From Malurus cyaneus samueli (Eukaryota > Chordata > Aves > Passeriformes > Maluridae), in NCBI GenBank assembly GCA_009741485.1, contig CM019218.1, forward strand, positions 32,488,387 to 32,552,386: 64,000 bases of DNA. Direction: 5' to 3'. Position numbers and translations under genes: made by a program. This document shows, in pieces, positions 13,701-25,354 of the stretch (position 1 is the stretch's first letter; each line of letters begins with the position of its first letter). The notes under the pieces were generated by a model. It was not told the origin of the DNA. It made no database searches and saw only the letters and a program-made list of their open reading frames with translations.

Positions 13701-15191
13701 TGTTATATATGTACTGTCTATTTTTTTATTCTAAAATAGGAGAGTAATGCCAGGCAGGATATCAGCAGCAGTTATCAGCTGTCACAATTTCTTTGACAGA
13801 TTACTAATTGCTCTATTTCAAGAAAATGTTTTCAAAGTAGATCACACAAATAAGTGACTTTTGCTGTTTATTTGGAGTCTGTTTCTTTCATCTCGAGTAA
13901 TTCCAGGAACACCCAATACTAGATGGTTAAGAGAGTAAAACAGCTTTATTTTGTGTAAAAGCTTTCATGCAGACTGTATCCCCAGATGCCTTGTGGTTTT
14001 GTCATATGGTCTTTTTAAAAAAAAAATAAAACCAAACTAAGCACCAAAAAGGGGTGAACCCAATCTGAAAGACCTGGGTTTGGTTTATGTGTCTGTAATT
14101 TTGAAAAGGGTGGTTCATGACGGCAGTTTAGGAGTACATTTGGCTATGAGGTACAAACCAGCCCTATGTGCAGTGCTATCACTTTCTCAGTGATAAAGGA
14201 ATTTCGTTTCAAGCAAGGGGAGACAAGATATGCTTCCAGATTTTTAAAAGCAAGTGATTCGCTGAAACGTAAGTAAAGTACTGTTCCAGATGGCAGGATT
14301 TACAGAGAGAGATGCTACTGTATTTAACAGCAACAAGATTAAGTGTATGGGCCAACAAGAACCAAATGTTAAATCAAAATGGGGAGCAGAGAGACTGGAG
14401 ATGCTGAATGTACAAACAGTCATGAACTACAGATTGAAATCAGTGTGTGACTTCACATTCAGTTGTGGTCAGTTTGAGAGCAGAGCAGCATGGTCATGCT
14501 TTTGTGCAAAAGGAAGAATGAGAGGTGTAACTGTTTATGAGTGCAGCAAGCTGAAATATGAAAGGAGAGGTGGAATCAAGGCAGGAAAGGATGATGGTAA
14601 AGGTGAATTCCAAGACTTTAAGATGCAGAGTTGCAAGTATAAAAGTGAAGGAAAAAATAGTGGCCTTCTGTGTTGTCAAGACTTCTGGGAGTTTTTCATT
14701 TTACCTTTCAATTAATCTATATACCTTTGTCTTAAAAAGTCGTAAGAGAGAATAAAGGTGTTCACACACATCATTTGAAAGTTTATGATGTTTTCCAAAC
14801 CATGGTGGCAGGTGCAGCCACTGAATGGAGCAGTGATCCTTTCCCTCCTTGTTGACATGGCTATTTGTTCATAGTCAGAAGATTTGGGCATTTGAAAGAC
14901 ACAGGTATGTGTGAAGTAACCAAATGCCTTATCAATCTAGTGGAGGTGCTCTTCTAACATCTGCAGATCTCTCAAAATGTTTGTGTAGGAATGTAGGAGC
15001 CAAGGCAAAAGCTGCATTTCTACAGTTATCTTAAGCTGGAAGATGAGTGAGTTCCCCTGTCCATCTTCCTACATTTGTGTATGCTCATTAGCAGAAGCAC
15101 AGAGACAAAGTTATGTATAAGAAAGGGCTGAAAAGTGTAGTTACCATTTTAATACTGTCAAATAGAAAATGTGCAGATGAAAATATGCTGA

Positions 15192-15236
15192 TTTTTTCTT
15201 CTCTGATTTTTCCTTCTCTGATTTTTCCTTCTCTTC
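15192..15236. repeat. 15-base tandem repeat, three copies
   Basis: The unit is TTTTTCCTTCTCTGA at 15192, 15207 and 15222. The first copy has one T for C and the last copy decays at its end. Confidence 0.9.
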
Positions 15237-16232
15237 ATTTGTTTTGGTGTCTGGATCTGTATGAATTGCTGCTGCCCTCAGAACTGTTTCATGTTATATG
15301 TCTGAGTTGTACATTCATTATTATCTGTGGACTTTTTTGTATATTTGGCTTATTAGCAGGCCAGTGATCTGGCCTGTAACTGCCAGCACTGGTCTGTAAA
15401 TTACCATTACACTACTAGCAGAAATAATTGTCAGTAGTAAAGCTGGTAATAAACTGCATTTTTATGGTCTTCAGTAACAGCAGTTTTTTTTATCACTCCT
15501 TTCTTGAGGAAAAATTATGATATATGGTTCCTGCCAAAGGCACAATATGCAGTTCAGCATTGATGTGCAAGTAGTACATTAGATTATATTTCTGTAGGGG
15601 GAAAAAGTAGTATAAAGGATATGAGTAATCTAATGAAAGATTTAAAAAATAAAAGCAGATCATTACAGCAGTGAACAGTCTGAAATGTGGGGCCTTTGCC
15701 CCGATGTGGAGAGCATGCTTCTTCCTTCTTCACCCCTGCTCTGCCTAGGTGTAAGCTCTGTGTGTTTGAGTTCTGTGCCTTGCAGTTTGTAATCATTTCT
15801 AAAAGACACAAAAAGAAAATGAGAAGTCTGAGGAGTTCATAGAGATGGCAGGAATTTTCACTACTGGCACTGTGAAGAATCCTGATTGATTTCACATCCC
15901 CTGCCCTCCCAGGAGCGCTCACCACATGACAGAGTAACGGCTGACAAGAACCAATTATAAACATATAAAAAAGACTTTTATACATGCTTCTATGATATGC
16001 AGAACAGAAGGATATATGATGTTCATGCATTTTACCAAACAAGGTCAAGTCTAAAAAGGGAGTGTTTTAAAATTGTGGCTGGGAAGCTGTTGTTTGTGGC
16101 CAAGTTTTGTACCTCTGAAACTGTAGGCTTTATTATGAGTTTGTTGAGCGCATGACTGCAGTGTCAGTAGTGAGGAACAAGGAGATGAATGCATTTTACA
16201 TAAGATGTTGTTAAGGAAACATTACTCTGTTC

Positions 16233-16251
16233 TTTTTTTTTTTTTTTTTTT
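16233..16251. repeat. T19 homopolymer
   Basis: Nineteen consecutive T. No adjoining element was recognised that would make this an antisense retroposon tail. Confidence 0.9.
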
Positions 16252-16829
16252 AAGCTGTGCTGTAAGAAGTCAATTGTTGCCCTCCTGCCCCTTTTTCAGC
16301 TATTAGTGGGACAAATGCCTGGTGCTGCTGCTGTAACAAGCAACTCCAGCAACACATTTATTCTGTCTGCTTTGTCAATCAAAGGCCTTACATTATCTCC
16401 ACATGACCTGCTGAAATTGTAAATGCAGCAGACACCAATGTGTAGTCTCTTGGGGGAAGCAAAAGTTTTTAGTTTGAGGCAGAACTTTGTTTCTGGTGAA
16501 TTCCTCAGTATCCATAGCAGAAGTGCTGTCAGAAGGGACAATCTCTGGCCTCATTTGTTTCCCTGGATCCATCCATTGAAACAAACCCTTGCTCCTGATG
16601 TTACTGAGGAAGAGCGGGAGCAGATGCCATTCAGGACACAGATTAACTAGTGCCTTGTGTCTTTTCCTGAAATGATAGTGATGCCTAACATGGAGATACT
16701 GTTTCAGCAGGCTGCATGACTAGTGATATTCTGATGTCATTCATATGCTAGTGCTCAGTAATAAGCAGTGCATAGGTGCATAAACTGCTTGTGTTTCATA
16801 TTTGGTGCATAACATTAGTAAAATTATAA

Positions 16830-17280
16830 CACTGGCGAGATGATCATAATGAAAATAGTGCGTGATTGTGTTCTTTATCATTAGTGGTTTTGTTCAGGAG
16901 CGAACTGGCCTTTTGAAAAGCAATTAGTAAACCTAAATGTCGTTTGAGAGATAAGAAAAGAGCCACTGTGACTCTTTGCTTTGAGATAGCAGAAAAAGTT
17001 CACTGCAAGTCTGCTAACGGCTTGTACCATAGTGAAGAGACATAAAAAGATAATTTTTCGTAACAGATCTCAAAATGAGGCCAGCATTACATACCGTGCC
17101 CTGCATGTGCTGCTGGATGCTTTGCACGAATTAGATGTTAATGAAGTTGTTGCCGTCCATTTTGGCCTGACATGGAAGTGAGGCTTACTGCTTTCTGTAG
17201 TGTTTCACAAAGCGTTTATCCTCCTTTCTGCAGGCAGATCAGCAGAGATTTCTATTTCCCAATAATGGACCTTTTGGGAA
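16830..17280. other. Complex, repeat-free block, candidate conserved non-coding element
   Basis: The stretch is free of low-complexity runs, keeps scattered CpGs (GTGCGTG, GTCGTTTG, TTCGTAAC, ACCGTG, GCACGAATTAG) and has homeodomain-like ATTAG/ATTAGT words. No open frame fits an exon. The call rests on composition only, with no alignment. Confidence 0.2.
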
Positions 17281-19166
17281 ACCATGTGAATCCTTAAGGT
17301 GCTCTCATTTCAAACATATTTCATTTAAGCATGTATCAGCAAAATGTTTCTCAGAAGTGCTAACATGTTTGCAGTCTGGGGAACAGAGTCCTGGGACCAT
17401 TGCAGATCTCTGCTTTTGGCTCTCTTTTCTAATGGGATTAGTGACAAAAGTGAAACTGCACAAATAACTGAGGAAACCCACTTGCCTGTCAACAGAATTG
17501 GGTGATTAATATCCAGAGGTCTTTCCATGTATTTATGTTCGAGCAATATTCCAACCTCACTGAGATAAAAACATTTGTGTATGTCTCTACATATTTATAC
17601 CTGTATTTAAAAATACATGTAGTGCATACATATATATGCTCATTTTAAGATCCATAAAGCAAGAAAGAAAATTTATACTGTCACTTTTTTTTTATGGTAG
17701 TCTCAGTGGCTGTACAGTAGGAGGGGCAGGTCTGCTTTTCATTTCATAGAGCAGGCTTTTATCCAAGTATGTAGTGAGATCTCCATTCCTTTTTGTTTTG
17801 AGCTGCTTCTGAGTAGAACTTGGGAGCTTTGGCTCTTTGCTCCAAAGATTATGGTGATGAACACACTCAGAAAACTTCAGAGAGCCATAATAAGTGCCAG
17901 TGTGACTCCATATATGATTGTTATGTGCCTTACCTTGGGATCAGAGCTGTGTTTGGGCAGCAGTTGGTGCCTGGCCGGAATTCTGGTGCACAAGGTATAT
18001 TTGCACCTTGCCCAGGGTTACAAATGAGATGGGAACATTCCATATTCCTCCCACTACTTGGGAAGATCCAGGGTTCCCTGTATATCCCATAGGGATCTTC
18101 CTGGCCCTTATGCAGTGCTCAAGCTTGTTTATAGCACTTGAGGAGCAGTGATAATTTGAGGAGGTTCACTGGAAACATGGGCATTTCTAACTCTAGGAGA
18201 ATGGAAGTTAACAGAAGAAGGGAGTGGGAGACGCCTTCCCCCTCTCTCTGACCTGTGACTCTCCTCTTTTTCTGTGCCTCAGCTTGGGTATAATAAGAAC
18301 AGCTATTGCTGAAGGTATTAAACAGCTCTAGAACAGTGAGCAGTACCAGGGAGCCAAGGCAGTAATGTGGTGCGAGCAGGAAGGACTGGTTCTGTAGATG
18401 TATCTGAAAACATGGGCTATTATTTCCTTCACTAAAGCTGTTGTGATGGAAGGCAATTTCCATTTGTATGTCCATGGACTGTAAAATAAGTAATGTATTT
18501 TACTGGAGGCAAAGCAAACAAAAAAGTGTAGCAATATTTATAATGTGGAGTTAAAAGTAGATCCGTTGACAACTTATTGAAATACACGAAATATTTTGCT
18601 TAAATTAAAGCCACAAAATGATAATTCATTAACAACAGTAGACTAATACTAAACAGGAATTTTGATATATTGCCTTGTATACCAAGGATTTGGCCAGGTT
18701 GTCTGTGTCACTCCTATCCAAGGTGTCCTGAGCATGAGCAATCTTTTAACGAATGGTGCCCAAAGGGTATCCCATCTTTCAGTCCTGTGTTTTTTCAGCC
18801 CTCTTTCTCCTCCTTATGGCAGGATTGTATATACAACCCAGTAAAACCCACCTGCCCTTCCTTTTTTACTTGAATGTGACCACTTCAAGGGGTGGCAGAG
18901 ATGTCAGCATGTTTAGACCACTCCATATTTCACCACCCTGCAGGAGCTGACAGTCAGAGTGCCAAATATGGAAATACATTCAGAATCATATCACTGTTCT
19001 TGAACTTTAAAGTGCCCCTAAAAATAGCTTACATCCACAAGAAGTTTGATGTCTTGCATCTGGCATTTGTGACCAGCCCCTTTGGGAACAGGGGCTAGCA
19101 GCTGAACCAGATACCTGGCACTGGGTGAGAGCTTCTCTTAGTCATGCAGGTAGTAAATGCATCTTC

Positions 19167-19190
19167 TTTTTTTTTTTTTTTTTTTTTTTT
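19167..19190. repeat. T24 homopolymer
   Basis: Twenty-four consecutive T following ATCTTC. No flanking element recognised. Confidence 0.9.
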
Positions 19191-20492
19191 CATATTCTTT
19201 TCTGTTCTTAAGGATCATCAGGAAAGCCCAACAGCTGGACCTGTCAGCATTTTGCTGTAGAGATGGGAGATGGGAAAGAAAGTGGATGGCTAACACTAGA
19301 AAGATTCCTGGTACCATGCAGTGTATCAGCTTGCACAGTTTTGTGGGGTGCCAACCCATCCCACAACTGAAATCAAACTTGTGTTTTTAAAGTCACATCC
19401 ATGCAGGTGCGTCTGTAAAGACTTCTTTCACACAATGTATGAACAGGCTTTTATTGCTTTTAAGTGGACCTACACTCTGTGTTAACCGCAGCAAACCACC
19501 ACGATATTAAAGTACTCTGTGCACTCGTACTCACACCCTTGAGATGCATTGGTATGTAGAAGTAATGACTTTACATCTCTAGAGTGTGGACCTCTGAACA
19601 ATTTTCATAATAGCATTTTAACAATCCATTAAGAGCCTCCAATCTTTTTAGCAATAAAATCCATCACTTGCTCAGCGTGTATCCTTTAGTGATGTAGTCT
19701 TGCTTAAAATTGCTACTTATTCAATTTTTTTTTTCACATGGTTCACAGCCAGTGTCATTTATATGCATTTCCTTGCCATGTTCTAAGGCAGAAATACTGT
19801 TGAGATGTTGTCACCCACCAGTGTGATCCCTTGATACTGCTCTTACTGTTTGCAGTTTGAGTGTCTTTCCATCCTTTTTGTGGGGGCTTGTGGGGAAGGC
19901 TGCCATGGAAAATCTCGCAGCCTTCCAGTATTTTTTCACTGCTCTCCATCATCCCAGACATATTCTTCACTGTGCCCTAGTGACACTGTGATGGCTTGTC
20001 CTGTACAGCCTAAGTCAGAAAAACACCCATTATCTCAGGTGGTCCCTGCTGCTGAGAGGCAGGGAGCAGCCCAGCTGGCAATAGTGAGTGTGGCTGGAGA
20101 GCAGTGAGCAGTCAAAGATGACAAGGTTGGATGAATAATTTTGTTAAAGAGGAGATGGAAATGTTGGCTTGGAACCCATTTTATCAAAGCTAGCACAACT
20201 CAGTAACGGCAAAGAAAATCAAAAGAACAGCGGTCCAAGTCTTAGATTATAATAGTTCTCAGTCTGGGACTAGGGTAGGTCGTACAGTCTGTCTTAATCA
20301 ACATCTTGCATATGTGCCTTCAGATCTGCTCCTTCCATATGTTAGAAAAACCATTAAACATGTCACAATGTGATTTTATAGGGTTTTTTCCCCCTCTTGA
20401 ATATTTTCTTAAAAGTGTGATCATCCATGAGATAATGTTTTTACCTGTCAGATTCTTATATTCAGTCTGGGATCTGGAAATGGAACTGAGGT

Positions 20493-20538
20493 GTTGTGGT
20501 TTTGGTGTGTGGGTTTTCTGGTTGTTTGGTTGGGGTTT
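20493..20538. repeat. T/G-rich low-complexity tract
   Basis: G/T-dominated run with GGTTTTGGTGTGTGGG and GGTTGTTTGGTTGGGG segments. Confidence 0.75.
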
Positions 20539-20594
20539 TTTTGTAGTAATAAAATTATCTCCGTAGTATTTTATGCCATAGTTACAAAGATACA

Positions 20595-20625
20595 GTGGTA
20601 CCACATTGATGGCCAGTGGCCATCA
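20595..20625. repeat. Two adjacent palindromes
   Basis: GTGGTACCAC at 20595-20604 is a perfect 10-base palindrome. Two bases on, TGATGGCCA-G-TGGCCATCA at 20607-20625 is a perfect 9-base inverted repeat around one G. Confidence 0.9.
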
Positions 20626-23600
20626 GCATTGCTTGTATGCAGGTTTAAGAGCTTTAACTTATTTCAGGTACCATTTGTTTCATCATATGTTTGAGTACTG
20701 TGCAATCATCCCCTGACCAAGCATTCAGATACCTTATTTGGGTACGAGTTTTGGGTTTTCAGTGAAACAACTTACAGCTCAGGCCACAGGAAATGGGGCT
20801 GGGATTGGAGAGCCACTTGAATGGCACTTGTTCCCTTTGCTAATTGAAAGGGAAATGACAATCTCTAGTGCTTCACTGTTTATTGCCATCATCTGCCAAC
20901 AGAGTGGCTGTTTATCTGTCTGCTCTTTTTAAAAATTATATCACTTTTGTTCTCACGTTCTCCATTTGACTAGAATAAAAACTACTCAGCAGTATGTCAG
21001 ACCATGCCAGGTTTTTCCCAGATAATTTTTTTGGTGATAGGTTGATGTGAAAAGAAGTGCTGGTCTGCTGTGGGAGCATTTATTAATGTATGCCCTGAGC
21101 CACTCTAATCAGACATGCTCTGACTTTTTGTCCTGTACATAGTGCCGCAGGACATGAAAAGCAAAGCTTCTCTATAGTCACGCAATGGTTCAGAACGGTA
21201 CAGGCTAAAAATTAGACAAATCCACCAAGCCATTTTACCAAGTTCCCTCAAGCCCATCCATTTTGTTCCCTGCAGTCCTTTTTGTCTCTGTTTTATGTAG
21301 TCTCACCCTGAATGCATCACATTTGGAGTTTTGCTGCTCCCCTTGGGAGGCAGCAGCAGAGCCCAGGGCATCTCACCATTAGAGCACTTTGGATGATGCC
21401 TTCTGAGACCTGTGCTGCTTAGCTACTGTGCTGCTTCTTGGGGTGAGCACTGCCTGCTCGTTTCCAGGTGTAAATGCAGAACTTGCCAATCTATCAGATT
21501 AGACTTCCTTGTTTAAAATATGCTCGGGAGGAATTGCTTCAAAATATGGATGTTAAACATTGCATCATTTTTTTAAAGGTATTTTTCCAGTATACTGTAA
21601 TAATAATATTTTAATTTTCATTATAAAATTAGTGTTCAGTTGCATTTGCCATTGTCACTCAAATCAACCATAATTCCATCCTTCCTGTCCGTATGTGTAA
21701 AGAGTGGGAGACTCTGAAGAACCTCTGCCAAATTAGCTCTTTGTACAGGTATGACTGCAGGCACATGCTTAAAAACAGATACTGGAAAGCTTCTTGTAAT
21801 GACAAAGGAGTACAAACCAAGGGAGAACAGTTTTCTTCTCTCTTCATACTCTTTTATTCTTTTGTGGAAGTAATTGCCATTAAGCTGTAAACCAGCTGTT
21901 TTTGAGATTTTGGTAGAAGTGTTTTGTAATAAAAAGCCAGAACTGCTTTTCTTATTCTGTAATTGGCAGAAGTAGTGGGCATATAAGTGAATTGTCAGTG
22001 AGACAACTGAGAAAAGTCAGTCCTTGACTCAAGTGCCAGTGCAAGGAAATGTGGCCATTGATGCTGTTCTCCAGTTACTCTCTGCAGGGACATCTCTCTG
22101 TTTATACTTTCTTGTTAGCACTCCATTGCTTCCTTTGCTTCCTTTTCCTGGAATGTAGGAAATTCAGGACAGGGAGGTTTCCAATATACACTAAACTCCA
22201 GAATGAAATCAGCTCAGGAAATCTTGGCAGAGGCTTGTCTAAACTGTTTTTTAAAACCTACCAAATGGAACGGATGCTATTTCCAGATCCTTTCCAACTT
22301 GGCCTGTTCAGTGGTTCAGAGATTCTAATCCACACCGTCAGTGTTGTTCTTCTTCCCATAACCCAGTGGGTCATCTTTATGCTATTAGTTTGTGACTAAA
22401 TATTGCTCATATACATTATAGTTGGGGTATCAGAGATTATCATTGCCACACTTGACCAGGATATTGCTGGGTAATTCATATTTCACTAAAACACTACATT
22501 CCCTTTACTTGACTAAATGAAGAAACAAAGACCCCTTTTACTCAGAGGTCAAGAAAGCAAAATTAAGGTCACCTCACAGAAGTTGTAGCTGTGAGCTACA
22601 ATTTTTTGAATCTTAGGCTGAAAGTCAGCCAAAATCCACAAGAGCATTTGATCAGAAATATGCTAATTTATTCCAAGGCTCATCTGGAGGCAGGAATTTT
22701 GTAACCTCCATCTCCATGAAGCATTTTGGTTTCTGCACTGTAAAGTGCTCTGCTACTGTATTGTTAATGTTACTTTAATTAGGCAATTCAATAGCCTTGA
22801 ATCACTGAAAAGCAAAATAGCTCCTGCTGATTTCTCCACCTGTAGCACAGATTCAGTGTCTTCATCTTAATGAGGAAGCCTGTGGTGTAAGGGTAGTGGA
22901 AAACTGGAACTGGATCAGTTAGGGATTTCCTCTTCTGTGTGGCAAATTACAGAACAAGCCCATCTGCCTTACGTTAAACAAATGCTTCCTACTGAAAAAA
23001 GTAATTTGTAGCATGTGGGCATGAATTGTCTGTAACTCTATGGATTATTTCAGTCCAACTCCTCATGGCACCAAAGGTCAAAGCACAGTGATACTCATTC
23101 TCTCAGTCCATGTGCTCTACCAGCTCCAGGCCCTGGGGACATGTAATCTGCAGCCACACAAGTACTTATTATATCATATCTTCTGGCTCTCAGAATTACC
23201 ATCAGGATGAAACCTAAATATCTGTGTCTCCCATAGCTAGTCTAGTTTGCTGGATGAACTATTATTGTCAAGGTTTATAAAACAGTTTCCCTCAAAATAG
23301 CTGATGGTTTGAAATTCAGTCCATTGAACCCAGATGAATTGGTCTCAGGACTTCATTGTTTTCTCTCAAGAGTTTAAGATATAGCTCCCAGCTCAAGCAC
23401 ACAGTTGTGTGTATTTCAAATGCCATAGAGGTAAATATCCTCTCATCATTATCTAGCAACTCGACTGAAGCCAAAATACCATAAGCAGGCAGCACTTCCA
23501 CACAGCTCTGTCTGTCAGCTGCCAAGCGTTCACTGCCCAGACGCAGCAGGGATATTCCATACACGGAAATAGCCGAAACTAAAGCAGTTATGGCACAATC

Positions 23601-24045
23601 AGGTGCCAGCTATTCGTCCTGCCCTGTTCCCTGTACCTGGAGCTAGTAAAATGTTGGGTATAAGTAGCGTTAAAATGAACAGGGAATGAAAGTTGTTCTG
23701 TAAATTACGTTCCTCATTTTATCCAAACAATGTATGGTCTTATGTGTCATACCAGTTCCTTCTCTCTTTCCTGCCAAAGAATGCCACTCCCAAGAAAACA
23801 ACATGATGAATTGTAATTTTGTTTTAAAATCTGAACTGCTTAATGAATTTGTTGCTCTCTAATGGACACCTCTTTGCTGCCATTAAATTGCTTACTGAGG
23901 TGGAGTTAAATTTTCCTTCTGCATAAATGCAGTTTCCACTGTGTGATGGGTCATGCAGATTAAGAAAAATTCTCAGAAAGCTGAAAAACCACTCAGAACA
24001 TTTATTCCCTGCAGCTGGTATAAGGGCTGACAGAATTGCCAACCA

Positions 24046-24180
24046 GGCTTACCTACGAACATCCTAATGAGGGCAATGAAAACAGGATCTGCATGTGCGT
24101 CATGCAGCGCAACGCAGTGACGGAGGCAGTCACATCTCATCGAGAAAAGTGACTGCTGCTTTTGTATTTATAAGAAGAAT
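24046..24180. other. CpG-retaining block with CRE half-sites
   Basis: In an otherwise CpG-poor intron, about 110 bases contain six or so CpGs, including TGCGTCA, GCGCAACGCA and GTGACGG. It is followed by a TTTGTATTTATAAG run. This could be a constrained regulatory block or simple chance. Confidence 0.25.
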
Positions 24181-24798
24181 CTGGAAGAAAAATATATCTC
24201 CGTGATGTTTGCCATTATTTGGTTGCAGTCAGTAAGTGCGTGTTTATTGAGCTTGGGAGTCTGAATAAGACTGATTGTCTCATTAAGGAAAATGAGTCAG
24301 TGAGAATATTTTTTAAATAATTTGCTCTTTAAGTGGTGTCACTGTTAGCAGGTAGCTGGTAGCAGTGAAATGAAAGGACTTTGGAATATGAAAGCACAGT
24401 GGAGATGTGGGGAGTAAATTAATTCTCAGTGATTACAGGTAAGGTCCAGTATTCCTGGTTCTTTATTCTTACCTGTGACACTGATTCCCACTGTGGGGAT
24501 GGGTAAAGCACTTCCCTGTGCCCCACTGCAACAGCAAATGGCAGGGATGCTGAGCTGCATCACTACATTTAGTATTTGCCATGGTTGTGCCTGAATTATC
24601 CCACAAGTATTTAAAAAGCAACTGTTAGTCATTGTGTTCCTTTTTCTGAAGACCAAGAAAAGAGTGGAGCAGTGCCTACCTACATGAACACCGCAACATG
24701 GCAACTGCCAGTCGTAACAATACCTGCCAGATTCCCTCCTTGCTGTTCTTCTGCCTTCAGTGAAAAAACAGTCTTCAGTGTTGTGCTTGTGTGAATTT

Positions 24799-24812
24799 GT
24801 GTGTGTGTGTGT
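24799..24812. repeat. (GT)7 microsatellite
   Basis: Seven uninterrupted GT units. Confidence 0.9.
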
Positions 24813-25168
24813 TTCATTGTGACTTCAGATACAGATAATTCACAGAAAAATTGCTTTTATATGTTGTCCTGAAAATGGGAAAGCCTTGACAGTGTTTAAT
24901 ATTTGGATATGTTTTGTACTGTCTAAGGACCATTAGAGTTGATTTTTTTATCACTTGAAAGCAACATTGTCCAGGGATTCATGCTTCCACAAAAATCTGA
25001 CATCTGTCTGAGAAAGAGGCATGGGAGTGAGATGGGAGAGGGGGGAGGTCCACCTTCATGGATTCCATATCATGACATAGCAATTCTGTTGAAAGCAAGG
25101 AAGTACCTTTTAAGAAAACCAGATTCAGTGTGCTGTCAAAGCCTTCTTGGAAGGCTTTTCAAGCATAC

Positions 25169-25281
25169 ATTCTCCTTCTAGTTATTAAACTCTGAATATT
25201 CAGTTTCTTTGTATACAGAAAATAAATTCTCCTTCCATTTATTAAATTATGAATATTCAATTTCTTTTTAGACAGAAAGTG
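25169..25281. repeat. 57-base tandem duplication (two copies)
   Basis: Copy 1 is 25169-25225 and copy 2 is 25226-25281. Both begin ATTCTCCTTC, share TTATTAAA, then TGAATATTCA and TTTCTTT, then ACAGAAA. They differ by roughly a fifth of positions, so the duplication is not recent. Confidence 0.85.
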
Positions 25282-25336
25282 CATTTTAATCGTATTAATT
25301 ACAAGAAACACTTGATGTTGTTAGAACTGCATCTCC

Positions 25337-25354
25337 TGGCCTGTAGGGGGAGCA
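25337..25354 (+). promoter_or_regulatory. CTCF-like motif candidate
   Basis: TGGCCTGTAGGGGGAGCA agrees with about 15 of 18 positions of the CTCF core (YGRCCASYAGRKGGCRSY). The central C of the GGC triplet is A here, which is a known weak variant. Occupancy cannot be judged from sequence. Confidence 0.3.

Noticed and set aside
14290..14715. 141-codon open frame on the plus strand with a Lys-rich end
   Set aside because: No recognisable domain, and the Lys richness follows from purine-rich DNA. No supporting signals.
17990..18100. Small inverted repeats (CAAGGT/ACCTTG and AAGATCC/GGATCTT)
   Set aside because: Arms of 6-7 bases are expected by chance in this length of sequence.
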